Shown: positions 1 to 8,712, counted from the stretch's first letter. The stretch: 64,000 bases of DNA from DASSQJ01 sp963730165 (GCA_963730165.1 CAVSQS010000001.1:372001-436000), one strand, 5' to 3'. Made by a program: numbers and translations. The notes: generated from the letters alone by a model not told the origin.

Positions 1-1105
1 CCCAGAGGAACTGGGCCGCTGCCTGGCTGTTCAGCGGCTTGAGGAACTGGCCGTAGCCCGGGCCGTTGCTGATGGAGTACGGGACCGGCACGCAGGCCGA
101 CCCGTCGGCGTTGTCGAGCCGGGTGACGGCGACCTCGGGCGTGGCGTTGGTGTCCGCCGCGAGGGTCTGGGTCTTGTCGCCGCAGGTCAGGCCGCCGTCG
201 ACGACCTGGATGATCGAGGCGTCGGCGTCAGCAGGCGCGACGGCCGATGCCGGCGCCGGGTCGTAGGATCCGTCGGCCCCGCCCTCGAGCGAGAACGACC
301 CGCTGACCGCCTCGAGGACGATCTCGTCGAAGTAGATCCCGTCGTCGGCACCCTTCCACGAGGGGACGCTGATCGCCCAGCGGCAGTTGTCGTTGGTCCC
401 GGAGTCCGGGCCGGAGTCCGCCGAGCCGGTGCAGACGTACGGGTCTCCGGTGATGCCGGGGAGCGGGCTGAGCCCGGCGCTGGCCCCGCTCTGCAGCTCG
501 TACTTCGCCTGGGTCACGGACGTGCCCGTGGAGTCGGTGAGCTTGAGGGTCGCGAGGATCCGGGCGCTCTGCTTGAGCTCGAGGTCGAGGAAGGCCGACG
601 CGGCCAGGGCCCGGGTGCCGGCGGCCGTGCCGAGCTTGAGGTCGATGGCCTCGCTCGGGGAGTCGACCCGGTAGCACGAGGTGCCCTTGCCGCTCTTCTT
701 CTCGTTGACCCCGATGGACCCGCTGTTGTACGAGGCGAGGTCCTCGGTGAAGCCGCTGCCCGTCGAGCCCGTGAACGTGAGGTACCGGCTGCTCGCCGTG
801 CCCTGGTTCAGGCCGCACGGGTTGGTCGGTGCGAGGGTCTGGGCCGAGGTGCCGTCGACCTGCCCGTCGACCGTGTTGAGGGTGACCTTCGAGTCCGCGG
901 CGGTGTACGTCCCGGCGGTGTGGATCGCGATGTACCGCGCCGGGGTGGCGTCGAAGGCGGCGGGGGTGACGGTCTCGGTCTGCACCTGTGGTGCGCTCGC
1001 CCGTGGGAGGTGGACCACGCTCAGGGCGACCGGCATCAGGCCGACCGCGATGGTGGCGGCCAGCGCCGGGGCCAGGCGCGATCGGGGTGCGTCGTTCGCG
1101 GACAT
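1..1105 (-). CDS. Secreted protein of unknown function, 3' end cut by window edge
   Basis: The frame is open from an ATG at 1105 to the left edge with no stop, so at least 368 residues are present and the C-terminus is missing. A GGGAAGG ribosome site lies about 7 nt upstream of the ATG. The N-terminus has a short charged stretch, a hydrophobic segment (about residues 11-30) and then an Ala/Ser-rich region, which looks like a Sec signal peptide. The mature part is rich in Thr, Ser, Gly and Asp, with paired cysteines, as in extracellular beta-rich actinobacterial proteins. I do not recognise a family, so an exported surface or secreted protein is the most I can claim. Export is inferred; the signal segment is seen. 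Confidence 0.75.
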   Translation of the reverse strand, partial: MSANDAPRSRLAPALAATIAVGLMPVALSVVHLPRASAPQVQTETVTPAAFDATPARYIAIHTAGTYTAADSKVTLNTVDGQVDGTSAQTLAPTNPCGLNQGTASSRYLTFTGSTGSGFTEDLASYNSGSIGVNEKKSGKGTSCYRVDSPSEAIDLKLGTAAGTRALAASAFLDLELKQSARILATLKLTDSTGTSVTQAKYELQSGASAGLSPLPGITGDPYVCTGSADSGPDSGTNDNCRWAISVPSWKGADDGIYFDEIVLEAVSGSFSLEGGADGSYDPAPASAVAPADADASIIQVVDGGLTCGDKTQTLAADTNATPEVAVTRLDNADGSACVPVPYSISNGPGYGQFLKPLNSQAAAQFLW

Positions 1106-1204
1106 GGTGAGCCTTCCCTGCTGCGACCCGGTCGGGTGTGCTCGACGGGGGCTCCCGTCGAGTCGGCACCTCGACCAACCGGGACGTCGTGTCACGGCCC
1201 CACC

Positions 1205-1210
1205 ACGCTA
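1205..1210 (-). promoter_or_regulatory. Putative -10 (TAGCGT) of the secreted-protein gene
   Basis: Reading leftwards, TAGCGT lies about 100 nt upstream of the ATG at 1105, in the only non-coding stretch before the gene. A DosR-like imperfect palindrome sits about 20-45 bp further upstream. The -35 region is not recognisable. Confidence 0.3.
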
Positions 1211-1246
1211 GGGGGCCTCCGTCGGGGCGACCATGGCCCGAAGGGA

Positions 1247-2110
1247 CTATTCGCCCGCCCCCGTGCTCAGCGTGAGGACGAGAAGTCTCCGGTCCGGCTG
1301 CTTCTGAGCCCGCAGCCCCGCGGTGACGTCGGGCCCGTGCCGGTCGAGCACGAGCTCGACGGTGGTCGGCAGGTACACCTTGTTCGTGAACCAGACCCGG
1401 CTCGTCGACGGTCCGAGCGAGCCGCGCCCCAGAGCGGCGAGCGTCCGCGCGTAGGACCACATGCCGTGGGCGATGTGCCGCTTCATGCCGAAGGCACGCG
1501 CCGACAGCGGGTGGAGGTGGATGGGGTTGACGTCGCCGGAGACGCGCGCGTACCGGCGGCCGAGGTCCTCCGGGAGGCGCCAGCGTGCGACGGGCGAGCC
1601 CTCGGGCAGCGGCGGGGGCGACTCCCCGCGCGGGGCGTCCTCGTCACCGCGGCCGGGCGCGAGGTAGACGTTCTCGCACTCCCACACCCGCTCCTCCCCG
1701 ACCCGGGCGCCCAGGCGCACCTCGACGGTGCGGCCCCGGCGGTGCGGGCGGAGCGACCCGGCGGAGGCCTCGAGGGTCAGCGGCTCGCCGGCCCCCATCG
1801 CGCGGTGCGTCGTGACGCGGCTCTCCAGGTGGACGGCCCCGAGGAGCGGCAGCGGGAAGTCCGGGCGGACCATGAGGGCGGTCTGGAGCGGGAAGGCGAG
1901 GACCCACGGGTAGGGCTGCGGCAGGAGGTCCGAGACGTCGTAGCCGGTGAGGCGTTGGTAGGCGGCCAACCGGTGCCGATCCACCCGCACGTCCTCGACC
2001 CGCAGCGTGCGGTCGGGCACCTGCGTGCCAGCGCGTCGACCGGCCGAGAGCAGCGCCCGGCCGTAGAGCGCGCCGGTGGAGGGCAGCGAGGCCAGGGTCT
2101 CGAGGGCCAC
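1247..2110 (-). CDS. htdX: MaoC-like (R)-hydratase/dehydratase, HtdX-like
   Basis: This 287-residue protein has two hot-dog halves, as in mycobacterial HtdX. The C-terminal half carries the hydratase-2 signature (about residues 195-220) with the YARVSGDVNPIHLHP core and the Asp and His of the catalytic pair. It should hydrate or dehydrate trans-2-enoyl/(R)-3-hydroxyacyl thioesters. It is the last gene of a leftward operon: the thiolase stops 1 nt before the FabG-like start, and that gene stops 1 nt before this GTG start. The same gene set, fadA2-fabG4-htdX, exists in Mycobacterium tuberculosis (Rv0243-Rv0241c), which supports the assignment. Substrate chain length cannot be read from the sequence. 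Confidence 0.85.
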   Translation of the reverse strand: MALETLASLPSTGALYGRALLSAGRRAGTQVPDRTLRVEDVRVDRHRLAAYQRLTGYDVSDLLPQPYPWVLAFPLQTALMVRPDFPLPLLGAVHLESRVTTHRAMGAGEPLTLEASAGSLRPHRRGRTVEVRLGARVGEERVWECENVYLAPGRGDEDAPRGESPPPLPEGSPVARWRLPEDLGRRYARVSGDVNPIHLHPLSARAFGMKRHIAHGMWSYARTLAALGRGSLGPSTSRVWFTNKVYLPTTVELVLDRHGPDVTAGLRAQKQPDRRLLVLTLSTGAGE

Positions 2111-2111
2111 C

Positions 2112-3461
2112 TCAGGCCCCCAGCAGGCTCTGGCCGCAGACCCGGATCACGTTCCCGGTCACCGCGGACTGCGCGTCGGCGGCGAAGAAGGCGATCGTCT
2201 CGGCGACGTCGACGGGCAGCCCGCCCTGCGAGAGGCTGTTGAGCCGTCGGCCCACCTCCCTCGTCGCGAACGGGACCCGTGCGGTCATCTCGGTCTCGAT
2301 GAAGCCCGGTGCGACCGCGTTGACCGTGATCCCCCGCCGGGCCAACCCGGCCTCGGCGGCATACCCGTCGACGAGGCCGATGACCCCCGCCTTGGAGGCG
2401 GCGTAGTTGGTCTGCCCCCGGTTGCCGGCGATCCCGGCGATCGAGGACACCAGCACCATCCGGCCACCCTCCCGAAGCCCGTCCTTCGCGAGCAGGGCCT
2501 CGTTCATCCGCAGGATCGAGAGGAGGTTGACCTCGAGCACGGCGGCCCACCGGTCGGCATCCATGTTGGCGAGCAGCTTGTCGCGGGTGATGCCCGCGTT
2601 GTGGACGACGACGTCGAGGCCACCGTGGCGGGTGTGCGCGTGCTCGACGATGCGGGCCCCCGCGTCGGCCGCAGTCACGTCGACCTGCACTGCGGTGCCC
2701 CCCACCTCGTTGGCCACCTCGGCGAGCGAGGCCCCCGCGGCCGGGACGTCGACGCAGACGACCGTCGCGCCGTCCCGCGCCAGGGTGCGGGCGATGTCGG
2801 CCCCGATGCCCCGCGCCGCGCCCGTGACGACGGCGACCTTGCCGTCCAGGGGCCGCTCCGGGTCGTCCGCCACCCCGGGGTCGCCCTCCCCGACCCGGAC
2901 CACCTGTCCGTCGACGTAGGCGGAGCGGCCGGAGAGGAGGAAGAGCACGGTGCCGAGCGCGGCCCCCTCGTTGCCGTCCGCGACGAGGACGAGGTTGGCG
3001 GTCGCGCCCGCCCGCAGCTCCTTGGCCACCGAGCGGGTGATGCCCTCCAGTGCCCGTCGGGCGGCGCGCTGCGCGACGGAGGTGGCCCGGTCGGGGTCGC
3101 GCCCGATGACGACGACGCGCGCGCAGCGTCGCAGCCGCCGCAGGGTCGGCGCCAGTGTGGCGCGCAGCGACGCGAGGTCGGCCGGGGACTGGGCAGCGGT
3201 GAGGTCGACGACGACACCACCGAGCCGGCCCTCCTCCGGGACGTCCTCGACAAGGCCGACGCCCGCCGCGGTGAGCCCGCCCCGCAGGGCGGCGAGGGCG
3301 GGTGTGTCGGCGTGGCCGCCGACGAGCACCGGGCCCTCGGCCACGGGCCGGCCGGGCTCGTGACGCCGGAGCGGCACCGGCTGCGGAAGGCCGAGGCTGG
3401 AGGCCACCCTCTGGCCGAGACCACTGGAGACGAAGGAGGTGTAGGCGTCGGCGCGGGCCAT
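2112..3461 (-). CDS. fabG4: High-molecular-weight 3-oxoacyl-(ACP/CoA) reductase, FabG4-like
   Basis: This 449-residue protein is nearly twice the size of a usual FabG. An N-terminal region of about 200 residues, flavodoxin-like in FabG4, precedes a complete short-chain dehydrogenase domain. That domain shows the GAARGIG nucleotide motif near residue 210, NAG, and the Ser-Tyr-Lys set with YAASK near residue 355. It reduces 3-oxoacyl thioesters to 3-hydroxyacyl thioesters with NAD(P)H. The start at 3461 was chosen because it follows the thiolase stop by one nucleotide. A longer frame upstream would overlap the thiolase. It sits between the thiolase and the MaoC hydratase, which together cover the beta-oxidation or chain-elongation steps. 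Confidence 0.88.
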   Translation of the reverse strand: MARADAYTSFVSSGLGQRVASSLGLPQPVPLRRHEPGRPVAEGPVLVGGHADTPALAALRGGLTAAGVGLVEDVPEEGRLGGVVVDLTAAQSPADLASLRATLAPTLRRLRRCARVVVIGRDPDRATSVAQRAARRALEGITRSVAKELRAGATANLVLVADGNEGAALGTVLFLLSGRSAYVDGQVVRVGEGDPGVADDPERPLDGKVAVVTGAARGIGADIARTLARDGATVVCVDVPAAGASLAEVANEVGGTAVQVDVTAADAGARIVEHAHTRHGGLDVVVHNAGITRDKLLANMDADRWAAVLEVNLLSILRMNEALLAKDGLREGGRMVLVSSIAGIAGNRGQTNYAASKAGVIGLVDGYAAEAGLARRGITVNAVAPGFIETEMTARVPFATREVGRRLNSLSQGGLPVDVAETIAFFAADAQSAVTGNVIRVCGQSLLGA

Positions 3462-3462
3462 C

Positions 3463-4746
3463 TCAGGCCGCCTCGAGGATGGCGACGACGCCCTGGCCAC
3501 CCGCCGCGCAGACCGACACCAGGCCACGGGCTCCCTTGCCCTTCGCGTGCAGCTCCTTGGCCAGGCCGGCGACGATGCGGCCGCCGGTGGCGGCGAAGGG
3601 GTGGCCCGCGGCGAGGGAGGAGCCGTTGGGGTTGAGCCTGGTGCGGTCGATCGGGCCGAGGGGGGCGTCGAGACCGAGCCGCTCGCGGCAGAAGGCCTCG
3701 TCCTCCCAGGCGGCCAGGGTCGCGAGGACGGTCGCGGCGAACGCCTCGTGGATCTCGTAGACGTCGAAGTCCTGGAGGGTCAGGCCGTTGCGGGCGAGCA
3801 GTCGCGGCACCGCGTACGCGGGGGCCATGAGCAGGCCCTCGTCGCCGGAGACGTAGTCGACCGCCGCTGTCTCGCCGTCGACGAACCAGGCCAGGGGCGT
3901 CAGCCCGTGCTGCTCGGCCCACTCCGGCGACCCCAGCAGCACCGTCGAGGCGCCGTCGGTGAGGGCGGTCGAGTTGCCGGCGGTCATCGTCGCGTGCTCG
4001 CCGCGGCCGAAGACGGTGCGCAGGGAGGCCATCTTCTCCGGCGTCGTGTCCGGGCGCAGGTTCTGGTCGCGGGTCAGGCCGAGGTAGGGGGTCATGAGGT
4101 CGTCGAAGAAGCCCCGGTCGTAGGCGGCCGCGAGCTTCTCGTGGCTGGCCAGGGCCAGTTCGTCCTGGGCCTCGCGGCCGACACCCCACGCCTCGGCGGT
4201 GATCGCCATGTGGTCGCCCATCGACAACCCGGTCCGCGGCTCGGTGTTGGCGGGGGTCTGGATGCCGATGTCGGTCGGGCGGAGGGCGGCCAGGGCCTTC
4301 GCGCGGTCGGCGGCGGTCTTCGCGCGTCCGAGCCGGAGCAGCTTGCGTCGCAGCTTCTCCGGGACGACGACGGGAGCGTCGGAGGCCGAGTCGACCCCGC
4401 CTGCGATCCCCGACTCGACCTGGCCGAGCGCGATCTTGTTCGCGACGAGGATCGTCGCCTCGAGGCCCGTCCCGCAGGCCTGCTGGACGTCGTAGGCCGG
4501 AGTCGTCGCGGCGAGGCTGGAGCCGAGAACGGCCTCACGGGTGAGGTTGAAGTCGTGGCTGTGCTTGATGACCGCACCGGCGACGACCTCGCCGAGGCGC
4601 TCCCCCGCCAGGCCGTGGCGGGCGATGAGTCCCTCGAGGGCGGAGGTCAGCATGTCCTGGTTCGAGGCCTCGGCGTACGCGCCGAACTGACGGGCGAAGG
4701 GGATGCGGTTGCCGCCGAGGACGGCGGCACGACGGGGGCTGGGCAC
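3463..4746 (-). CDS. fadA2: Acetyl-CoA C-acyltransferase (thiolase), FadA2-like
   Basis: This 427-residue thiolase has the N-terminal reactive cysteine in QQACGTGLEA (near residue 90), NEAF-type EIHEAF, and the C-terminal NPNGSSLAAGHPFAATG plus CAAGGQG motifs. It cleaves 3-oxoacyl-CoA with CoA, or runs in reverse. The start is the GTG at 4746, with AGGAGCC 8 nt upstream. The frame extends further, but that part is not thiolase-like and crosses the divergent promoter. It is the first gene of the leftward operon with the FabG4-like reductase and MaoC hydratase. A TetR gene diverges from it 106 bp away, and a palindrome between them suggests TetR control. Confidence 0.9.
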   Translation of the reverse strand: MPSPRRAAVLGGNRIPFARQFGAYAEASNQDMLTSALEGLIARHGLAGERLGEVVAGAVIKHSHDFNLTREAVLGSSLAATTPAYDVQQACGTGLEATILVANKIALGQVESGIAGGVDSASDAPVVVPEKLRRKLLRLGRAKTAADRAKALAALRPTDIGIQTPANTEPRTGLSMGDHMAITAEAWGVGREAQDELALASHEKLAAAYDRGFFDDLMTPYLGLTRDQNLRPDTTPEKMASLRTVFGRGEHATMTAGNSTALTDGASTVLLGSPEWAEQHGLTPLAWFVDGETAAVDYVSGDEGLLMAPAYAVPRLLARNGLTLQDFDVYEIHEAFAATVLATLAAWEDEAFCRERLGLDAPLGPIDRTRLNPNGSSLAAGHPFAATGGRIVAGLAKELHAKGKGARGLVSVCAAGGQGVVAILEAA

Positions 4747-4801
4747 CGGTCTGGCTCCTGGGGTCGTCGGGGTGCGGCGCGGTGGAGCGACGCGCACAGG
4801 T

Positions 4802-4820
4802 ATCCGGTACGGACGGTAAC
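4802..4820. promoter_or_regulatory. Candidate TetR operator in the fadA2/tetR intergenic region
   Basis: The intergenic region holds a quasi-palindrome with core TCCG-GTA-CGGA, flanked by TA-rich ends, and two ACAGGTA direct repeats around it. Autoregulating TetR proteins usually bind palindromes between themselves and the divergent target operon. Binding is inferred. Confidence 0.4.
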
Positions 4821-4839
4821 AGGTACTCCGAGTTCCTGC

Positions 4840-4845
4840 TAGCCT
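4840..4845 (+). promoter_or_regulatory. -10 TAGCCT of a leaderless tetR transcript
   Basis: TAGCCT ends 7 nt before the GTG start at 4853, so transcription would begin at or next to the start codon. There is no Shine-Dalgarno sequence. Confidence 0.5.
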
Positions 4846-4852
4846 CCCCGGC

Positions 4853-5548
4853 GTGGGACTGGCGAGCGGCACTCCCGACGGCCGTAGCTCGCGGTGGGAC
4901 GAGCACCGGCTCGCCCGACGCCGCGAGCTCGTCGAGGCGACCCTGCGCGCCATCCGCGCGCACGGGGCGGGCGTCGGCATGGACGAGGTGGCGGCGGTCG
5001 CCGGCACCTCGAAGACCGTCTTCTACCGACACTTCACCGACCGGGCCGGGCTCTACACCGCCGTCGCCGAGCGGGTCGACGCGACGATCCTGCGCGGGCT
5101 GAGCCGTGCGGCCGGGCGCGATGCCGCCGACCCGGACGGCCCGGGCGAGCCGGCCCCGGCGTCGCGGCTGGCGCCGCGGTCGCTGATCCGCGCCGTCATC
5201 GGTGCCTACCTCCACCTCGTCGAGGACGACCCCGAGGTCTACCGTTTCATCGTCAACGCCCCGATCGTCCCGCCCGGGGACCGGCCGGCGGGCGACGTGG
5301 CAGCCGGCATGACCGGACGGATCGCCGCCCACGTCGCCGACCTCGTGGGCGACGGCCTCGTGGGGCCGGTCGATGCCGCGACCGCCCACCTGTGGGGCGT
5401 CGCGCTCGTCGGGATGGTGCGGGCCGGCGCGGACGCCTGGCTCGCCGGGGGCGGGGCGTCGAGCGGACGCAGCGCCGACGCGCTCGCCGACGCCCTCACC
5501 GCGCTCGCGTGGGACGGTCTCGGCGCGACGCGGGAACGGAGCCCCTGA
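4853..5548 (+). CDS. TetR-family transcriptional regulator of the fadA2 operon
   Basis: This 231-residue protein has an N-terminal helix-turn-helix (about residues 20-65). It contains MDEVAAVAGTSKTVFYRHF, the typical TetR recognition-helix pattern, followed by an all-helical ligand-binding domain. It starts with GTG at 4853 and appears leaderless. Divergent transcription from a fatty-acid thiolase operon and a palindrome between them suggest a repressor that responds to acyl-CoA. Neither ligand nor target is shown by the sequence. Confidence 0.85.
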   Translation: MGLASGTPDGRSSRWDEHRLARRRELVEATLRAIRAHGAGVGMDEVAAVAGTSKTVFYRHFTDRAGLYTAVAERVDATILRGLSRAAGRDAADPDGPGEPAPASRLAPRSLIRAVIGAYLHLVEDDPEVYRFIVNAPIVPPGDRPAGDVAAGMTGRIAAHVADLVGDGLVGPVDAATAHLWGVALVGMVRAGADAWLAGGGASSGRSADALADALTALAWDGLGATRERSP

Positions 5549-5581
5549 GTCCCGGGGCTCGCTGGACCGAGCCCCAGCGCG

Positions 5582-6841
5582 TCAGGCCGTCCACCAGGGG
5601 CGCAGCGGCCGATCGTTGCGGCCCTGCTCGTCGGTCTTCACCGCGAGCACGTGGTGGAGCTGGATGTCGTTGCGCTCGAAGCCGAGCCGTGACCCGGCCA
5701 TGTAGAGGCCCCAGACCCGGGCAGTGCCCTCCCCCACCTCGGCGACGCACTCGTCCCAGTTCTCGACGAGGTTGCGACACCACCCCGCCAGCGTGAGCGC
5801 GTAGTGCTCCCGCAGGTTCTCCTCGTGGAGCACCTCGAGACCGCTGTCCTGCACCTCGGTGACGATCCGCCCCGACCCGGTCAGCTCGCCGTCGGGGAAG
5901 ACGTAGCGGTCGATGAAGGCACCGGTCTCCTGGCGCTTGTTGTGCGGGCGGGTGATGCAGTGGTTGAGCAGCATGCCGCCGGTACGCAGGCGGTCCTTGA
6001 TGAACCCGAAGTACGCGGGGTAGTTGCGTACCCCGATGTGCTCGGTGAGCCCGATCGAGGAGACCGCGTCGAAACCCGACTCCGTCACGTCGCGGTAGTC
6101 GCTGTGGCGCACCTCGGCCCGGTCGGCCAGGCCCTCGTCGGCGATCGCCTTCTGCGCCCAGAGCGCCTGCTGCCGCGAGAGGGTGACGCCGAGCACGTGG
6201 ACACCGCGGCGCGCCGCGTACCGCACCATCCCGCCCCACCCGCACCCGATGTCGAGGAGCCGGTCACCCTCGTGCAGGTCGAGCTTGTCGAAGACGAGGC
6301 GGTACTTGTTCTCCTGGGCCTGCTCGAGCGTGGCCCCCGGGTCCGGGTAGCAGGCGCACGTGTACGTCATCGACGGGCCCAGGACCATCTCGTAGAACCG
6401 GTTCGAGACGTCGTAGTGGTGGTGGATCGCCTCGGCGTCGCGCGTGCTCGAGTGGCGCAGACCCTCGGCGACGCGACGCCACCGCGGCAGGCTCTCCTGG
6501 GGCGGCGGGGGCGGCGGCGTGACGCCCTTGAGCCCGAGTGTGCGGGCCACCTCGAGCGCCAGCTGGGGGCTCGGGCGCCGGAAGCGCACGGCGTCCATGT
6601 CGGTGAGCAGCTCGTACGGGTCACCCGGGTGCACTCCGTCGACGCCGAGGTCGCCGGCGACGTACGCACGGGCCAGGCCGAGGTCACCGGGCGCCGTGGC
6701 GAGGTAGGCGGCCCCCCGCGGGGTGCGCAGCGTCATCCGCCGGGGTGAGTCGGTCGGCCCCGCCGCTGACCCGTCGTACGCCTCGAAGCGCAAGGGCAGC
6801 GGCCCGTCGACGACGGACTCGACGATGTGGGCGATGCTCAT
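5582..6841 (-). CDS. Class I SAM methyltransferase of the cyclopropane fatty acid synthase family (10-methyl fatty acid synthesis, TmsB/BfaB-like)
   Basis: This 419-residue protein has the CFA-synthase fold. A distinct N-terminal region is followed by a SAM site with LLDIGCGWGGM (near residue 200) and the family HYDVSN motif near residue 145. Alone it would be called cyclopropane-fatty-acyl-phospholipid synthase. However, an FAD-binding oxidoreductase lies 16 nt upstream on the same strand. In actinomycetes that pairing makes 10-methyl branched acids (tuberculostearic type): the methyltransferase adds a methylene to oleoyl chains in phospholipid and the flavoprotein reduces it. A good GGAGAGGA ribosome site precedes the ATG at 6841. 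The pathway call rests on the pairing. Confidence 0.85.
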   Translation of the reverse strand: MSIAHIVESVVDGPLPLRFEAYDGSAAGPTDSPRRMTLRTPRGAAYLATAPGDLGLARAYVAGDLGVDGVHPGDPYELLTDMDAVRFRRPSPQLALEVARTLGLKGVTPPPPPPQESLPRWRRVAEGLRHSSTRDAEAIHHHYDVSNRFYEMVLGPSMTYTCACYPDPGATLEQAQENKYRLVFDKLDLHEGDRLLDIGCGWGGMVRYAARRGVHVLGVTLSRQQALWAQKAIADEGLADRAEVRHSDYRDVTESGFDAVSSIGLTEHIGVRNYPAYFGFIKDRLRTGGMLLNHCITRPHNKRQETGAFIDRYVFPDGELTGSGRIVTEVQDSGLEVLHEENLREHYALTLAGWCRNLVENWDECVAEVGEGTARVWGLYMAGSRLGFERNDIQLHHVLAVKTDEQGRNDRPLRPWWTA

Positions 6842-6857
6842 GGCATGTCCTCTCCGG

Positions 6858-8237
6858 TCAGGCGCCGCGCACGGCCTTGGCGTACAGGTCGGGCAGGCGA
6901 TGGTCGGGGTCGTAGCGCTCCTTCAGCGCCGGGTAGTCGGCGCCACCGTAGTGGCGCCAGAAGGTCTCCTCGTCGTAGAAGGCCTCCGAGTACAGGGACT
7001 TGTGACCGCCGAGCTCGCTGACCCGCTCCTCGATGCGCCGGTTCGCGGCACCCGGCTCGCCGGGTGCCGCCGGCACGGTCGACCAGAACCCGACGTTGAC
7101 GTACCGCTCCCCCGGCTGGAGCGGGTAGAGGGTCCACGACCGGTCGTCACGCAGGCGGAGGGGACAGAGCCAGATCGGCTCGATCGGCACCTCTCGCAGG
7201 AACCAGCGGAGGAACGCGGCCGTGTTCTCCAGGGGGATCTCGACGTCCTGGACGACCCGCTCGCGGGGTGGGCGCCCTCGACGGGCCTCGAGCCGGTCGG
7301 CCACCTGGAAGCGCCGGTCGAGGGCGACCAGCCGCCAGTAGACGCTCGAGCGCAGCCACCGTCTCGGCCACACCCGACGGACGTACGGGTTCTGCGCGCC
7401 GAAGGCCCGGCTGCACCAGAACCAGTCGGTGTCCCAGCGCCACAGGTAGTCGTGGGTCGTCAGCACGTCGCGGACCGGCGTCGGTCGGTCGTGCTGGATC
7501 GACCGGTAGAAGACCTGCTGTCCGGTGTAGTCGCTCGTCGGCCCCGGCTCGTCGGTGCGCCGGCCGAGCACCAGGTAGGACTCGTCGTCGCTGAAGACGA
7601 CGCCGTCGAGGTAGTCGACCTCCTCCCCGTCCCACGACCCGACGTCCATGACCGCGCCGACCGCCTCGAGCAGGGCGTCGAGGTCGTGGAAGCGCACGTG
7701 CCGGAGGGAGACCGTCCGGCCCACGGGTTCGAGGGCGATGCGCAGCCGGGTCGCGTAGCCGAGGGTCCCGTAGGAGTTGGGGAAGCCCCGGAACAGGTCG
7801 GGATGCCGCCGCGTCGGGTCCGCGGTGACGACCTCGCCGGAGCCGGTGAGCACGTCCATCTCGAGCACCGACTCGTGCGGGAGCCCGTTGCGGAAGGACG
7901 TCGACTCGATGCCGAGCCCGGTCACCGCCCCACCGAGGGTGATCGTCTTCAGCTGGGGCACCACGAGGGGGGCGAGGCCGAAGGGCAGGGTGGCGTCGAC
8001 GAGGTCCTCGTACGTGCACATCCCCTGCACGTCGGCCGTCCCGAGGTCGGGGTCGACCTCGACGACGCCGGTCAGCCCAGAGGTGTCGAGCCCGGGGGCA
8101 TCGGTCGCGCTCCTCGGCCGGAAGAGGTTGCTCGTGCGCTTGGCCAGTCGCACCGGCGCCCCGGACGGGATCGCGTGGTAGCTCTCGACGAGCCGGTCGA
8201 CCCCGGCGTCATGGCGTGCTCCGACGACCGCCGTCAC
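6858..8237 (-). CDS. FAD-binding oxidoreductase, probable reductase of 10-methylene fatty acids (TmsA/BfaA-like)
   Basis: This 459-residue protein has an N-terminal FAD-binding type 4 (PCMH) domain, seen as TSNLFRPR, then LDTSGLTGVVEVDPDLGTADVQG and LGGAVTGLGIESTSF (about residues 40-115). This is the DIMINUTO/24-sterol-reductase-like arrangement known from the mycobacterial enzyme next to ufaA1-type methyltransferases. It probably uses NADPH to reduce the methylene intermediate made by the next gene. Its GTG start overlaps the stop of the upstream MOSC gene (GTGA at 8234-8237), so the three genes are translationally coupled in one leftward operon. Confidence 0.82.
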   Translation of the reverse strand: MTAVVGARHDAGVDRLVESYHAIPSGAPVRLAKRTSNLFRPRSATDAPGLDTSGLTGVVEVDPDLGTADVQGMCTYEDLVDATLPFGLAPLVVPQLKTITLGGAVTGLGIESTSFRNGLPHESVLEMDVLTGSGEVVTADPTRRHPDLFRGFPNSYGTLGYATRLRIALEPVGRTVSLRHVRFHDLDALLEAVGAVMDVGSWDGEEVDYLDGVVFSDDESYLVLGRRTDEPGPTSDYTGQQVFYRSIQHDRPTPVRDVLTTHDYLWRWDTDWFWCSRAFGAQNPYVRRVWPRRWLRSSVYWRLVALDRRFQVADRLEARRGRPPRERVVQDVEIPLENTAAFLRWFLREVPIEPIWLCPLRLRDDRSWTLYPLQPGERYVNVGFWSTVPAAPGEPGAANRRIEERVSELGGHKSLYSEAFYDEETFWRHYGGADYPALKERYDPDHRLPDLYAKAVRGA

Positions 8238-8581
8238 GCCCGGTCCTCCACGACCTCGACGACGTCGCCCACGCGAACGGTGCCCGACTCGCCGACCGCT
8301 CCGTAGAGACCGGCGCAGTGGTTGCCGGTCGCGCTGACGGCGAGCAGGACCCCACCGATCCGCAGGACCCTGCCGTCGAGGGCCTCGACCGCTCCGGTCG
8401 GTCCGTCGAGCACGAGGTTGGCGCGGGTGCCGGGAGCGTCGCCCCCGACGAGCGAGACCGCGGCCTTCTTCGGGCGGTCACCGACCAGGCCGACCTCGAC
8501 GACCTCGACGGCCTCGTGCTCGACCGCCGGGCCGCGCCGCTCGGGATAGGTGTGGATGGCCCGCACCCGCAAGACGTCCAT
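8234..8581 (-). CDS. Small MOSC-domain protein
   Basis: This 115-residue protein keeps the C-terminal MOSC beta-barrel core, with the GDRPKKAAV, GTRANL and NHCAGLY segments. The last contains the cysteine that MOSC proteins use for sulfur carriage (near residue 90). MOSC domains bind molybdenum cofactor or handle sulfur transfer. The start at 8581 gives a compact protein, and TATGCA 6 nt upstream suggests a leaderless message. It is first in the operon with the 10-methyl fatty acid genes. No link between the two functions is known to me, so the pairing may only reflect shared transcription. Confidence 0.75.
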   Translation of the reverse strand: MDVLRVRAIHTYPERRGPAVEHEAVEVVEVGLVGDRPKKAAVSLVGGDAPGTRANLVLDGPTGAVEALDGRVLRIGGVLLAVSATGNHCAGLYGAVGESGTVRVGDVVEVVEDRA

Positions 8582-8699
8582 GACACATGCATACACCGGA
8601 TCGGCCCCGGGAGCCCCGATCGCTCCCGACCCCGCCACACCCTGCGCCCGCGCCCGGCGGACTCCGGCGGGCCGCATCGGCGGCGATCCGGTCTGCGGC

Positions 8700-8705
8700 T
8701 AGGCT
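8700..8705 (+). promoter_or_regulatory. -10 TAGGCT of a leaderless P450 transcript
   Basis: TAGGCT ends 7 nt before the ATG at 8713 and no ribosome site is present, matching the leaderless pattern of other genes in this window. Confidence 0.5.
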
Positions 8706-8712
8706 CACCGCG

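Noticed and set aside
228..1460. Long minus-strand open frame overlapping the secreted-protein gene
   Set aside because: It is a GC-driven shadow in another frame: Arg/Pro/Gly-rich with no family pattern, while the overlapping frame from 1105 has a ribosome site and a signal peptide.
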